A stretch of 64,000 bases of DNA, from assembly GCF_964204865.1 (NCBI RefSeq), contig NC_135259.1:6458974-6522973 (forward strand). The letters are read 5' to 3'. Shown here piece by piece: positions 12,136 through 24,740 of this stretch. The translations under genes and the position numbers were made by a program. This DNA is from Styela clava. Taxonomy: Eukaryota; Chordata; Ascidiacea; Stolidobranchia; Styelidae. Within the stretch, counting starts at the first letter, position 1. Each line of letters begins with the position of its first letter. The notes under the pieces are model-generated. The model was not told the DNA's origin, ran no database searches, and saw nothing but the letters and a program-made list of their open reading frames with translations.

Positions 12136-14832
12136 GCTTATTCTCAACATTTTCTATGTTTTTCTCCTCCTCAATATTTTCCATTACGGATGCATAAAAC
12201 CTATCAACGTTAGCATCTATTGCAAATGAACCAAATGTTGAGTCTCCAGTAGCATATTCACCGTTGTCATCTTCCGAAATTTGTGATTTCTTTGACTTCA
12301 TTACGGTAGAATAATATACCTTTGGTATGGAATCTCGTGTACCACGGTGTGTATTCGCGCTGGTAGTGCTCACACTGCTGTCATGGGCAAACACTGAGGA
12401 TGAGTCGAGGCTTGGTAATTTCGTAGTTTTGGATGAATGGGTTCCTAGAGCACTTCCAGTGCTTGCACTGCTACTTTTTCTTCGGTAATAATTTGGAGCT
12501 TCACTCAGTCGACGTGCAGAATAAGCAACGTAGCTTGCCGCAGAAGTAACGACCTTGACAAACTTTAGGGTCTTCGCTGCATTACAAAACTCCTCGCCAC
12601 GCGAACTATAAATGAAACAATTCCAAAGACTGTTGCTCAACAACACTAAAATAGCGCAGTATTGCGTAGTCTGGAAAATAGTGGTGGCCTCAGGGTTCAA
12701 CTTCTCCGGAACACGAAACAAGATATTGTCGAAGAATATTGCTAGGATTGTGAGGAAGAACGTTGGGAAAATGCATGCAACGAATACTCCCACCATGAGT
12801 CCAAGAATCTTTCGCAGACGCGTTTCAATGAGTTCCTCACTAGACTTCTTGCCCCTTGTACTCTGCAATCTCTGGCGGACTCGAGCATGTCGCTGAGCTG
12901 ATCTGAACGTTGCGCAGTTGATGGCGCACAAAGCAATCATTGGAATTGCAAATGCAGTTCCTACCAGAATTAAAGCCGACATCCCGACAGATGTTACCAT
13001 TACAGCTAAAATAATCATGTATTGGAGCGATGGAATTAGCAAGGGGATTATTGCAATCAAGATAGCAAATATCCACACGCCGAGACAAGTATACTGTGCG
13101 TAAATCTTTGCCTTAGTCTTGCTGTATTTTAATGGTCGAAATATTGCCCAAAATCGATCGAAGCTCGCTAGTAGAAGCGTGTAGATTGATAAACTCAATG
13201 ACAGAGTTGTGAAAAATCCAACGAAGTTAATAAAGGGGCTTGGTATGATAGATCTCACCGATCCGCCTGCTTGGCGACGTTCAATCTCCCCATCAATTGT
13301 TTCGCCCATCAAGCGCTCATGAATAAACATAAAATGCTGAAACACGATGACGTTAGGAAGCACAATAACGCCGGATAACAAATCTCCTGTTGCGATTGAC
13401 ATTTTAAAAACTGCTTGACTGTTTCGTAATTTAGGCGATGAAATATACACAGAAAGAATAGTCAGGTTTGCAATTATTATGGCTGCTCCTAGAATCCCGG
13501 TTACCACCATTGCAGCGATAGTGCTCCCGCGACACCTAAATATTCAAGTAATGAATAAGAGTAATAATATAAGTAAGGTACTTTTGCAAAAAGTCGTTGA
13601 ACTAAAACTACACTACATAACACAGTAAGTTTTACATAAAGAATATATATGTCATGGTCAACAAGTCTCCTTACTTTCTTCGGAGAAAGAGGCCTATTTA
13701 AAATTCCTAATGGATACAAATTCAGGACCATCAACATCTCAAGGAAACTCATTTTGACTACTTATTTGCTGTCGAACTTTTGGAATTGCTCTACTTTATC
13801 ACGTGAAATGATGTCAACATCTCGTCAAAATTTCTCCTAATTGTTTTAATGAAGATATTTAATTTTGTTTACATATATATATATATATTAAATTTATTAT
13901 AAATTATCAGAATGTTATACAGTATGCAACAAAGCTTATAATATGCGGAGTGAGATTCTGCTCTTATTGCCATACATAAAAAGCTTATATTATGTGATTG
14001 ACTTGAAACGTAAAAAGGTACGATAGGATAAAAATTTCATTAGCTATGTGTAAAAGTCAGATATTTTTTCGTTGAAATTAGATTTTGTCTAATGTTAAAC
14101 TTACCATAAAGACATGCTGGTCCACGGAGATACGTGGCGAGTCATCGCTGTTTCAATATCATAGCCATCCCAAGGCATGGTACAGAACGGAACATATGGC
14201 TGAACAATTTCATGATAACGTCCAACTCCTCCCGATGGTCTATCAAACAAAGCTATCTGCACACAAGGTCGTAGCAAATCCTTCATATCCATTTTTGTTG
14301 GAATTATGGATGAAGTTAGATTATTCCATATTTTATCCGTTATCTCCAGAGCGTCGTTGCTTCCATAGGTAGCGTCTATTGCGTAGAAGTTGTATTTTTT
14401 TGTAACTTTGTGTAATTCTTCAGTACATTTTGCAAGTAAAGCAAATCGATTGCAGAAACGTACATAAACTATACGTGTAAAATTTGTATAGTCGTATATT
14501 GGGTTCTCGCATTCTTTTTCAAATTCTTCACACCCCCAATCCTGTAGATTGGACAAGTACTCGGTGAGATATTGTCCTCCTACAGACCATGATAGTCTGA
14601 ATGAATTCGAAATATAATTACAGCAGTTCTTCTTGTAGGTCGCTTGGGATACATTTTTCCCAACGCAGGAAGCTTTAAGAAATTCCTCACTTGTTATTGT
14701 ATTATTCAACGATACAGTACCATTCTTTGCAATCGCCGTAGTAGTGTCCGTTCCATTATATATGGCCCAACAGCCTGGGGAAAAATACGCGACGATAGGC
14801 AGCCAGGTGTAAAGTATCAAATTCTTTCTCAT
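12131..14832 (-). CDS. Rhodopsin-like GPCR with Cys-rich ectodomain, two exons
   Basis: Join of 14832-14105 and 13535-12131, 2,133 nt, 710 aa. The donor (CTTTATG|GTAAGT) and acceptor (TATTTAG|GTGTCG) keep the frame, restoring Trp243. Residues 1 to about 22 resemble a signal peptide. About 220 residues of ectodomain follow, rich in Cys and in N-x-S/T sites. Seven hydrophobic segments follow. Class A landmarks are Asp294 in TM2, DRF (not DRY) at 369-371, Trp397 in TM4, Pro441 in TM5, Pro500 in TM6, and NSLWNCFIY at 544-552 in TM7, where NPxxY has Cys for Pro. The TM3 Cys and a Cys in the second extracellular loop, which form the usual disulfide, are absent. The tail of about 155 aa is rich in Ser and Thr. 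It probably acts at the plasma membrane; the ligand is unknown. A TTTCAG acceptor-like site just upstream allows a 5' UTR intron. Confidence 0.85.
13536..14104 (-). other. Intron of the GPCR gene
   Basis: A 569-bp intron with GTAAGT at its 5' end and TATTTAG at its 3' end, phase 2. It contains an (AT)n microsatellite near 13872-13889. It separates the ectodomain exon cleanly from the seven-helix exon, so the ectodomain could have been joined by exon shuffling. Confidence 0.8.
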
Positions 14833-14859
14833 GATTTGCCCCGGGTTATGTTGGACTGA

Positions 14860-17800
14860 AATGTACCAAATAGCACAAATTTTCGTTTAGTACTAGTTAA
14901 CCTTTCGTACAAGTATTTGTCATATCTTATGTTTTCTTTGCAAGTATGAATTGGCAATAATTTATCACAAATGCGTATCTGATGAATAAGTCCAATATGC
15001 AGAAGACGTCAACGTCACACGAATAAACTCTCTGAAATCTTCAACTTCTTTTTTTTTGCAAAAGTACGTACGTTCTTGAACGAATCAAAGATGTAGATAA
15101 AAAACATAAACGTGTACAAAGTAAAATCCAATCGAAGAATTCCAAATATCTTCAAAGTGACAATTTGAACGAACTTCCTGTTGACTTAATAACGTATTCG
15201 ATTTTAAACATATGGCGTCTAATACCAAAATAAACCAACGTTATAAATAAGAGTAATAGGAAATACGCAAAAGTTAAAAATATATTAAACAAAACGTAAA
15301 TCATCTGGTAATCTTAGGCGACTCACTCATAGAGTGGCAGGACGATGCTAATACATTTCGACTAAACATGGTTCATAGATAAATTCACCGATGAAAAGTT
15401 TCTCAGGCCGTGTTTTAAACATGGGCGCATTTTATCGACGATCAACAAAAGCCTACATCTAATTTACATTTTTGGCTTATCCGTGTCACGTTATCGTGAT
15501 TCATATCACTCCATTGGCAACACTTACATAATTAGTAACTATGTAAATCTACTTGTACGCTATAAACAAAAGATGAATTGGCGTAAAACATATCTAAGCA
15601 ATGATCATAACACGTTTGTAACATTTGATATCAGCTTGCCATATGTTTTCATTCCAGTATTTTATTTGATTAAAAAATTTCTAGTTCATAATGGAATATT
15701 TAAATGTTGTCAGCTCAACTTGGAGTATTCAATTGATAATTGTTATATCAAATGACGCAAAGGATTTTTTACTTATGTTGTTAGTTATATGTTTGCTTTA
15801 TTTGTGTATTCGATTGATATTATTTGATTGGTTCAAAGGATAAATAAAATGAACCAATCGCACATGATTGATAAACAATTATCCCTACCTTCTGGAAACG
15901 ATTACACAGATTCCATAAAGACTCGAAAGCGATACCAAAGTAAAACGTACATCACATGATATAGAATAGGCAGAAAAACCTTTCATAAAACGCTATGCGA
16001 TTTCTCCATAATAAATAGGATTTCTTTTTGGGGTTGTTATATGATATACAAATACTTTTCTCTAGGATGGAAGAAAAATAGAATAATAGGCAATAACCTT
16101 CCGCGTAGTTCGGAATAAGGTTTTCAAGTAGTTCACGCAGCTGCTTCGGCAATTTTGCTTGTAAAATTTCGTATATCAAAGCTCTAGGAATAAATAATTC
16201 AAAACCATGAATCCCAGGTCCCTACTTTCATGAAATCAAAGCAGCTTAAATTAAAAGATAGCTCAACATACGTCAATCTGATCCAACAATGGTTCTATTT
16301 ACAACGCGCTGTCAGGCTCATTTTATCGTTCCGCGTCCTAACTAACCCACAACCTGGTTAAACTTATCATGCTTAAAATACCAGTGTAGATCGTGCATGC
16401 ATTTCGAGTATCAACGAAATGATATACAACAAAGCCGAAAATGAAAATACCGTTTGATACCGTTTCTCTACGTACGTCATAAAATACGCTTATTTCAAAA
16501 CGAATCAGGCAGAAATAATATAAGATCGACAATAACCATCTCGGAACTAAATAAAGCATATTCATGAAATCTACCACGAACAGTAGATCTTCAGATTTAT
16601 CCCACTTATCGATTGAAACAACTATTTCACCCAATTTTCGAACAATTCGAGTGATTTAGTAATTATGAAAGAGACATACTTGTTATCGCTAATATTAACG
16701 GCTGCGCAAATAGTTCGACAAATGTCATTCCCCGTGGGCTAAGGTGCGTTCTGGTAATTCACTCGAGGATAGGTTAGTGTCAGAATAATAAAATATGTAA
16801 GTGGTCGTGATGGAATAATGACGTCGCTGTGAAAAGTTTTTCGTGACCGATACTAAGATATAAATGATATCGGCACATCTAAAGACGAATTCATGGCTTG
16901 CCCAAGGTCGCGCTGTTTTATAAATAATTCAACCTAGCCGAATTATTAGCACCTAGTTAGAAAAAAAGGATCAAATGTGAACACTTTCATATCTAGTTGA
17001 TACAACGATATTAATTGAACCGCAATATGGGCTTGAATATTTATATCGATAGTTACCGATTAGCTGCTTAATAATATTTTTATTATAACAGTCTCGACTA
17101 AGCTTTCGATAAAGCAACACTCTGCACTCTGAAGTGATTTCAATTGTGACCACGTTTATAAGAAGCTAGAGCTAGACTATACATTCTTGCAGAACAACAG
17201 AAAAGTTTGTTTGAATGTTGGATTTCCGTGAAGTCTTCCATATTCACGCATTTATACATTGTTGGCAATAAATCAAACCTTTATAATTGATTCAAATGTT
17301 AAATTCAAAACTCTGCATGATCGGTGTCACCAAAGCGCCATTCACTTTCATGCTACACACACATCAAGCACTAAGTCTATAATATTCAGTTTTTACTTTC
17401 TATAAAAAATTAATTGTGCATCGATAGATATTGAAGTGGAATATTGTATCGTTTTGCCGATGTCTTGCGTTTAGTTGTTATTAGGGGGATTGTTGTTGTT
17501 GAAGAAATCGCGTTTCTGCGCAACTAAAAAAACAATCGAATATAAAAAATTTAGTACCTAAGGTTGAAAACTGCTAGAAATGCTATTCTTACGAGACCCG
17601 TTATTTTACCAGATATTTTTCTATTTTATTTTGAAAAAGGTTACACTTTTCAATCCACTATTTTGGCAACGTTAAATCGGTGCTCTTAGGCCTTATCGTA
17701 CCAGGCCGTACGACTTTCGCGATTTTATCGGTACAGACGTGAATTTATGCGACGGAGGGACTTGATTTGTAATTCGTATCGTTTTGAATGATCAGATAAT

Positions 17801-18112
17801 GGACTTCAGTCTAAGTCGCTGAGCCTACCAGAACTGCGGTTAGTAATAGGACCTTCGAACACTTCTTCAGATACAGTAACTTTTGCCAACCTATTGCATT
17901 CAGTCGAAATCTCATACTCCACTAGGACGCTGTGAATTAAATTCAAGACACAAATGTGCCGAACGAATAAGGTAAGATATTGTAATCGCTGGGCAACTAG
18001 TTACGTTTGAGTACTTCATTTGAGTATTCACTATTAATTTACATACCGTCTTGACCGATCAACCTAATTATCATTATAATATCATCATCTCTATGCAAAA
18101 ATTGGCGCTCCC
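14860..18112. other. Intergenic upstream of the GPCR, no firm gene
   Basis: Mostly AT-rich unique sequence. Two minus-strand frames (16338-16634 and 15952-16179) are hydrophobic. The second follows a fair acceptor (TTTATTCCTAG near 16175) and would read ALIYEILQAKLPKQLRELLE. I cannot place it in a family or find partner exons, so no gene is called. Confidence 0.4.
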
Positions 18113-18204
18113 GAAGTATGTGCAGCAAGATGGCGCACAACCTGAACCCTAACCTGGTACACATACTATGTTCGGGTTGTGCGCCATCTTGGTGCACATA
18201 CTTC
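18113..18204. repeat. Near-perfect short palindrome (35-bp arms)
   Basis: The left arm 18113-18147 and right arm 18170-18204 are reverse complements at 33 of 35 positions, with a 22-nt spacer. The arms contain AAGATGGCGCACAACC and its complement. Fragments of the spacer and arm (CTGGTACACATACTATGTTC, GTGCACATACTTCTGG) recur at about 18921, 19090 and 22782, so this is one end or one copy of a dispersed palindromic element, MITE-like. Confidence 0.8.
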
Positions 18205-18629
18205 TGGAGGTCTCAAAAATTACCTTTGTCAGATTGTAACATTGCTGAACGCCAAGTGAACCTATTGCTAGTTTTGCTAAATTGTCGTTGCTGTCGTTGT
18301 TAGGTTACTCTCGTTGTCTTTGTTTGAAACAATTTGCTTATCTTTGCAATTAATAAGCCAATTTATTTCAGAATTTCTAAATCTAATGGTGACTGAAGGC
18401 TGTTATACTTCTAATATTTTCAATCGTTCCCGGAGATTTATGGAACTGCATAACTCCCACAAAATCTTGCTATTTTGTTTTAATATATGGAAATATATGA
18501 AATATGGGAACACTTTATTCCGTCCCGTTTATCCGCTACGCATTACAGCAAACTCGCGGCTCATCAAGGCAACCTTTCACAAAGTAAGGCTTTTCTTATT
18601 GGTATCGAATCACTGCCTCCGTATATGCG

Positions 18630-18895
18630 CATTATCAAAATTAGGAAAGCAAATATCCATACGCCCAGGCATGCATATTGTGCATGTCATTTAAAATTGC
18701 TTTTGTTGTTTGTTAATGACAGCGGGAAACAGGTAGAACACGACCCACAATTGCCACTGTGAAAAATACCAACGAAAATATGGTTAAAAACTGACAAAGT
18801 TGATTTATGCTGTGGGAATGTATGAACGTTCATGCCCTCCAGAATGTCATCGTTCAAACTCTCTGTCTTCTGACGCTCGCTTCACCGTAAATACT
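18630..18895 (-). pseudogene. Decayed GPCR paralogue (TM2-TM4 region)
   Basis: Read on the minus strand, this stretch matches the intact GPCR at 12131-14832 in three places and in the right order. GGHERSYIPTA then INFVSF matches GGSVRSIIPSP then INFVGF, before TM3. After a frame change, AQYACLGVWIFAF matches AQYTCLGVWIFAI in TM4. Several in-frame stops and frame changes break it, and no DRF motif survives. Flanking regions for TM1 and TM5-7 were not recognised. The intron status cannot be judged from this fragment, so a duplicated or a retrocopied origin are both possible. Confidence 0.75.
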
Positions 18896-21789
18896 AGAAC
18901 TAGAGGGTGGTCCCGTAGTTGTGTACCAGGTTAGGGTTAGGCCATAATTTCATTCCGATTTCCCTTATTTTAGTTCTATTACAAGTTGGGGGACTGCCTG
19001 TGTTAGCCAAGTGAATATCCCCCCTGCCCATAGGTTTCAGTCCTTGACTTGATGTAAAAAAGGCGAACAAAATTAGTTACCTTTATATTAGTGCACATAC
19101 TTCTGGTGCACCTCGTAGAGTGTGCGCTGTGTATAAGTGTTACTTTAACAGTATTTTTTATATTGTAAATTGAATACAGACTTTATTACCGCTGAGCATG
19201 CCGAAACATTGGAACTGCTTTGTGCTGCAGCGGTACCGCCAGGTGACCGGACATCGTGTCAAATTTAGTCAGCATCTAGATTCTAGTCTATGGTGTACCT
19301 TGAAACTTAAACACTGACATACAGTATTACGGCAAACCTACTTCAGTACAGTATTGGGAATCAACAAAACAACTATCCCTTAGATCATCCACCGCCCAAC
19401 CATATGCGAACGCAAAGAAAAATAGTCGCGTCCCCTCAAATCAGGGTAAAAAGTGGTTATGACAGCAGCCAACACGCTCCGTTCATTCGTAAAGAAAGTT
19501 GGTAATTACGCCTCCGCGACTCATGTAAAATCAAATCTGTGGGACAAAATCGGATGAATACATTTAAACATGCCTGAAAAGAATGAATAATATTTACAGT
19601 AATTAGTGCATTGGCGGAAATTTCCGTTGCCGGGTTTCACACGGACATGACCAGGCGGCCTAAATATACCGAAATTTGATATTACTTCACAAACAATAAC
19701 ATAACTTTAGTAGATTTTCTAAAACACACGATAGCGATGCGATTATTGGGGTATAATCTAAAAAAAATTATTGAAGGCAATGGAAAAATAGGTTATATTA
19801 GCTATATTACGAAAATTACGTTGATGTTACGTTGATTGCATATCAGAAGTCACATAAATAGGTGATAACAAAAAGATACTTGAATGTCGACATGTGACAC
19901 AGTCCACTCGCCTAATTTCAGTTGCTAGCACTGGCAAACCATTGAATTTCTGCAATTATGTACAATTATTTCTTCAGAATTTGAAAAATATATTCACACT
20001 AATTCATTCTATGTGGTGTGTTCTATGCTCCTTACCTGATAATGGAAAACATAGTTGTGAACACAAACCAACAATTTCAATTTCTCCTCTTAATTTGTCG
20101 TCTTTGTCCAAAATTCAATCCGAGTATCTTCACGTACTTTTTTCCTGTATGGAGAATTGAATTGTATGATGACTTTGTGATACATAGGAAGGATCCTTGC
20201 TAATCTTTTGCCCAGATGCCAATTGAAATTTGTACAGTTTGTAAAATATTTCAGCTATCGATGTTTGGTCTAATACTGCAAAGCTGTTGTCATCGGCGTA
20301 CTGACCTAATTTGTGTTCTCTTGGTTTTTCGCGCTCAATAAATTCCTTCAAATAATCTAGGGGTTGTTTAAATTTTTTTTTATTTTTTTTTTTTTTTACA
20401 TTTATAGAAACTATGAACAATATCATGCATGAATTAATCATGAACTTTACTAGGTAAATAATTGTAATAATTATGGTAGGCAGAAAATAGCAAAAAAAGT
20501 AATAGAAAAGTTTGATAGGCTGAGATCGAATGAATTTAGAACAAACAAAGTCTACTCACGGTAATTTCTTCTTCTTTTTTTTTTAATTAGTTTTATTATC
20601 TTTCGTTTTACCTATTGATTTCGAAGATTTCGAGGCCTGATGTCGATGATCGCTTAGGGACGTGTTTTTCTGATTAAACTTACTGTTTTGTATGAAATAA
20701 AAAAATTTATTCCGATGTCCACTGCGGCGAAAAGATTAGTATATAATAATCGTGAGAATCTGTGGGGAAATATTCCTGCAATGTCTGCAAATTAATAAAC
20801 GCTGACGGATAATATCAGCAATTATAACGTAATGAGCAAAGTAAAAATACGTTGCTCTGCCAACGACCACTTTAACCTCAAAGTAATTTCCAACGGAAGT
20901 AATTGCAGACCCTCAATGGTCTAGCTTTCTTTCGACTGTATATGAAATCAGTAAAATTATCCGATTGGATAAGAGTAAGTACCACTAAGAATATTTATTT
21001 CCCAGATTTGTTTAAATTTTACCATTTTGTGAACGTTTCAGTCGCAAGTCAATAACATATATCAATAGATACTAATTCTATAATTTATAAATATAGCTCA
21101 AAAATGATCTCGATTCCACTGGTGGCCGCAGACCTTTTACAAAAATGTAATGTGGCCGTCTAAAGAGAAAGGATTGTGCACCCCTGGTCAAGGCTATTTT
21201 GATTCAAGTGAGCAATCTCAACTGATCTGTGTAAGCTTGGAAATCAAAGCGAAACGAATAAAATCTCAAACTGCTATAAAGTGTATATAAGAGAGGCCCG
21301 TTATCTAAAGGCGACGGGAAGGGCTCTAGGCCCCAGACCAATCCAGCTGTCTGCTGTTGGAGCAATGGCGCCGAGACCAAAATCCCTTAATTAAACAGCA
21401 AAAGATTTATGCGCGTATAGTGATTGTTTTCTTATAGAATTGGCATTTAGTATTCATCCAAACGATGAACACTAGTTAAATGTGCTTTAGTACCGTTTGC
21501 GATCTAATTAAAAAAAGCAATGACTAAGAGAGAAACATTGCAGACCTATGATTTTATAAGTATCTTTGCAACGATGTTGTTATTAATATGATGATATTAT
21601 ATTGGTACTTTAAACAGGCGTATACATAATGATCATATTCATCATTATTAAACAAGCAGCAACGGATACAGCAATAGAAGACAATGCTACGCAACTAACA
21701 ACTAACTGCATGAAGCATTGCTAGATATAAAAACACAAATCACCACATTCTCCCCGGGTTATAAAAATATAATAACTTAATAATACATA
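18896..21789. other. Intergenic, repeat fragments only
   Basis: No gene is supported. Visible items are an ATTTTTTTTT tract on each side of 20390-20585, fragments of the palindromic element at 18921 and 19090, and a hAT-like internal fragment near 21115-21190 (GTGGCCGCAGACC ... GTGCACCCCTGG). A GTTGTGAACACAAACCAAC motif near 20052 and AAAAGATTTATGCG near 21402 look like further traces of satellite monomers. Confidence 0.45.
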
Positions 21790-22180
21790 CAACAATGATA
21801 AAATAATTGTGAACACAAACAAATACCCAATAGAAATTTTAAAACTAGAGAATGATTAAATTTTGAGTCCAGTACATTTCTGAAAATATAAAATGTAATG
21901 ACTTTTAATGAATGCTCTCCTTCATTGACATTAGCAAAGTGAAAGATTTATGCGAAAAATGAAGAGAAGGCAAATAAATTAGGATGTATTTTTAAAGGTA
22001 TATAAAGTACAGCCATCCGGCGATAATTTACATTAACGTTTTATAACAATGTATGCATGACCTCATTGAACTTTGTTATTTTTTATTACTTCTTGCCCGT
22101 CCAATATTGCGTCTTACTCAATATGATAAAAAAAATTGTGAACAAAAACAAGTACCCAAACAGACATTATTGAACCTTAG
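21790..22180 (+). repeat. Diverged satellite monomers outside the main array
   Basis: From 21807 the sequence follows the satellite order: TGTGAACACAAAC, then AGTCCAGTACAT, GAATGCTCTCC, and an exact match to the conserved box beginning GAAAGATTTATGCG and ending AATGAAGAGAAG, then TATATAAAGT. A second monomer starts near 22136 (TGTGAACAAAAACAAGTACC, then AACAGACATT) and is cut at 22180 by a hAT element. Spacing is about 330 bp, so material has been lost. Orientation is the same as in the main array. Confidence 0.75.
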
Positions 22181-22449
22181 CAGGGGTGGCCAACCTGCTT
22201 TCGACCGCGACCGACTAAAATCTTCAAAACAGCTCGCGATCGACTGATCGGTAATAAGGTCCTAAACAAAAATATATGAATACTAAATACGCAGATAACA
22301 TAACACACGCATACAAAAATTCCACCGCTGCCAATAAGCTCGGCTTTGCGGGCGCATTCTCAATGAAATTGCAACAAAAATTTGCATTTTTTTTATTTTA
22401 TTCAATTTGAAAATTTGAATATATACTTGTACAAACTTCTTCATCCTTA

Positions 22450-23670
22450 ATTTTAATCAAAACGATGGCTGGACGCCGATGTAGAGCTACGTTTGCAGAA
22501 ACTTCTTTGATGCCTCGTTTACATCTTATATTGGAAACGAAACAGCAGCAAAATTCTCACCAAAGTTAATTGAGTTTGTACATAATTTGGCATGTAGCTA
22601 AATGTTTTAATGTGAGATGTTTTATTTGAGCCGTTTTTACGCATAACAGGTGCCCAGCACTGCATTTAATTACGTAAATATATTATGGTAATATTTTATG
22701 TTCCACCCATTTCAATTTTGGGCCAGCATTAATTGATAGTTTTTCTTAATTTAAAATGTTTTCTGTGTGCCTTTTTGCCTCCTGGTACACATACTATGTT
22801 CCGGTGTCCGTCATCTTGCATGCTTCGTGAGTACCGCGAAAGTTTGGGTATTTCCAAATAATTGTAGTTCCTTACATGTCGTTAGATATCAGTGGTAGCT
22901 CATACAAAGCCTACTTCCGGGCAAACGGCGTAAATAAGTGCCCTATATATAAAAAATAGTAAACAGACGATCAAATTATTGTTTTTTGAGAATTAGGAAG
23001 TTTTGAGTCATTTTATCGTCATTGAAAGTCTGCGATTCCGACTCTTGGAGTTACAAATCATGTGATAAAGCGTAAACCTTGCAAATTTTCAAAGGTGAAA
23101 AATTAAACGTGTTTTATGTTCATGAATCGCGGTATTTCAATGCATTTCTACGACTGATATGTCAGTTTTCGGAATTATAATAAGGGTTTTGATTGAAATT
23201 ATAATCAGAATACCTTATGATATATTTAGTGTTGAAATTGCGTTCCGCTGTTTGAACAGAAAGTAAATGATTGACGTCAACTTCCGCGATTTTTTCAAAC
23301 GATATTAATCTCCTATAACCATGTGTTTTGGAAATGCGATACTTTAAAATCATTGTGTCACTTATGAACAATACAACGGAAATTTAGTTCAAGGTGAAAC
23401 ATAAAATGATACCATAATATATTTGCGTAATAAAATGCAGTGCTGGGCACCTGTTATGCGTAAAAACGGCACAGAGAAAACATCTTACATGATAAAACAT
23501 TTGGTTACATGCCCTATTATGTACAAACACAATTAACTTTAGTGAGAATTTTGCTGCTGTGTCGTTGCCAATATAAAATGCAAACGAGGCATCAAAGAAG
23601 TTTTTGCAAACGTAGCTTTGCATCGGCGTCAAGCCATTTCTTTACTTCGTTTTGATTAAAACTAAAAAAG
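22450..23670. repeat. Fold-back inverted repeat inside the large hAT
   Basis: The arm 22450-22713 is the reverse complement of 23390-23670 with scattered mismatches. Shared blocks include GCCCAGCACTGCATTTAATT against AATAAAATGCAGTGCTGGGC, and GATGCCTCGTTT against AAACGAGGCATC. The spacer of about 680 bp is not shared. The arms contain short frames with stops that may be transposase debris; I cannot identify a domain. Confidence 0.8.
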
Positions 23671-24443
23671 ATGATAAATTGAATTGCAATGAATTGAAAT
23701 AAACTTTTAATAGAGTTTATGTCGGTTACACACTGTTGAATCAGGCAATGATCACATACTCGGGAGTTGGAAATATTAGTGATTATTGTTGTGTTGGGCA
23801 ACGTGTCCTTTTCCTGACCCCCACTCCCATTTTTTTTAAATATTTACTAAGTCGAAAAGCTGGCGCATAATTCTGGTACTATGATTTTAAATTAAATTGG
23901 TTCCGGGACGAATCCAGCAAGCGCGGTCATACTGTTTCATATAACATTTTTGTGAGAAATCGTCCGTGTGCGAGAAAATTATCGCGTCAGTTTTATCCCG
24001 ATTCCCACTTTCATAGCGTGGGTAAATAAAAGTTGGAATTGAAAGTCAGAATACTATAAAAATCTAACATAATTGGGATTAAATCTTATTTTGTGCCACA
24101 TCAGACCCAACACTCGGCGGGGTGTTTGAAATTTTAGAAGGGTGTTCACCTCCTATGGGGGTGATCTGAGGAAATCACTGCACTCCATCAAACATTGAAC
24201 AGCTAGTTGCCAATAAATAAAAGAAGCCGTCGCATTAAATGAATAAAATGAATAATTTTTATTTCTTTTCAATAAATGAGCGCTAAAGAGTGCATTGGGG
24301 GTAAACCTAGTAATCTAAGTAAATTCTAAAAAGTTAAGAGCCGCTGCTATGAAGTGATATAGTGGGACTCAGGTTAGATTCCCCCTTGTAATTTCCACAC
24401 AAGGTTGATTTCCTACAAAAATATTGTTCGCGTGTGTTTGATA

Positions 24444-24740
24444 CGTGGGTGGACTAATTACGGCCCGCTGGCTACCGGAGTGTTTCATCCGGCCCACTTG
24501 TGTCTGCTTAAATTACGGCTATGGTTTTATAGATATAAATTTTCGTTAAAAATATCGATGAAAATTACGTCATAATAATCCCGATTGTTACATTTTGCTT
24601 ATTATATAAACGTTAGCCTAGCTGTTGTAAATAAACAGTTTTTATTTATAGTTTTTCCCATGGAGTTACAAGCCTCCGATCCAGTAACGAAGTTCAATTT
24701 TGGTAGCTGGCCCACTCGGAAAAGTAATTGCCCACCCCTG
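24444..24740. mobile_element. Short hAT remnant (GGGTGGGCAATTAC type ends)
   Basis: The left side GTGGGTGGACTAATTACGG and right side AAAGTAATTGCCCACCCCTG are imperfect inverted repeats 0.3 kb apart, and both are followed inward by GGCCC-type motifs common in hAT MITEs. No matching 8-bp flanks were seen, so the outer limits are approximate. Confidence 0.5.

Noticed and set aside
13501-13752. Minus-strand frame upstream of the seven-helix exon as the GPCR N-terminus
   Set aside because: It lies in the intron and in another frame. The 14105/13535 splice junction joins the Cys-rich exon in frame with good donor and acceptor sites.
18314-18694. 126-aa plus-strand frame as a gene
   Set aside because: It overlaps the GPCR pseudogene on the other strand and has no start, splice or domain evidence.
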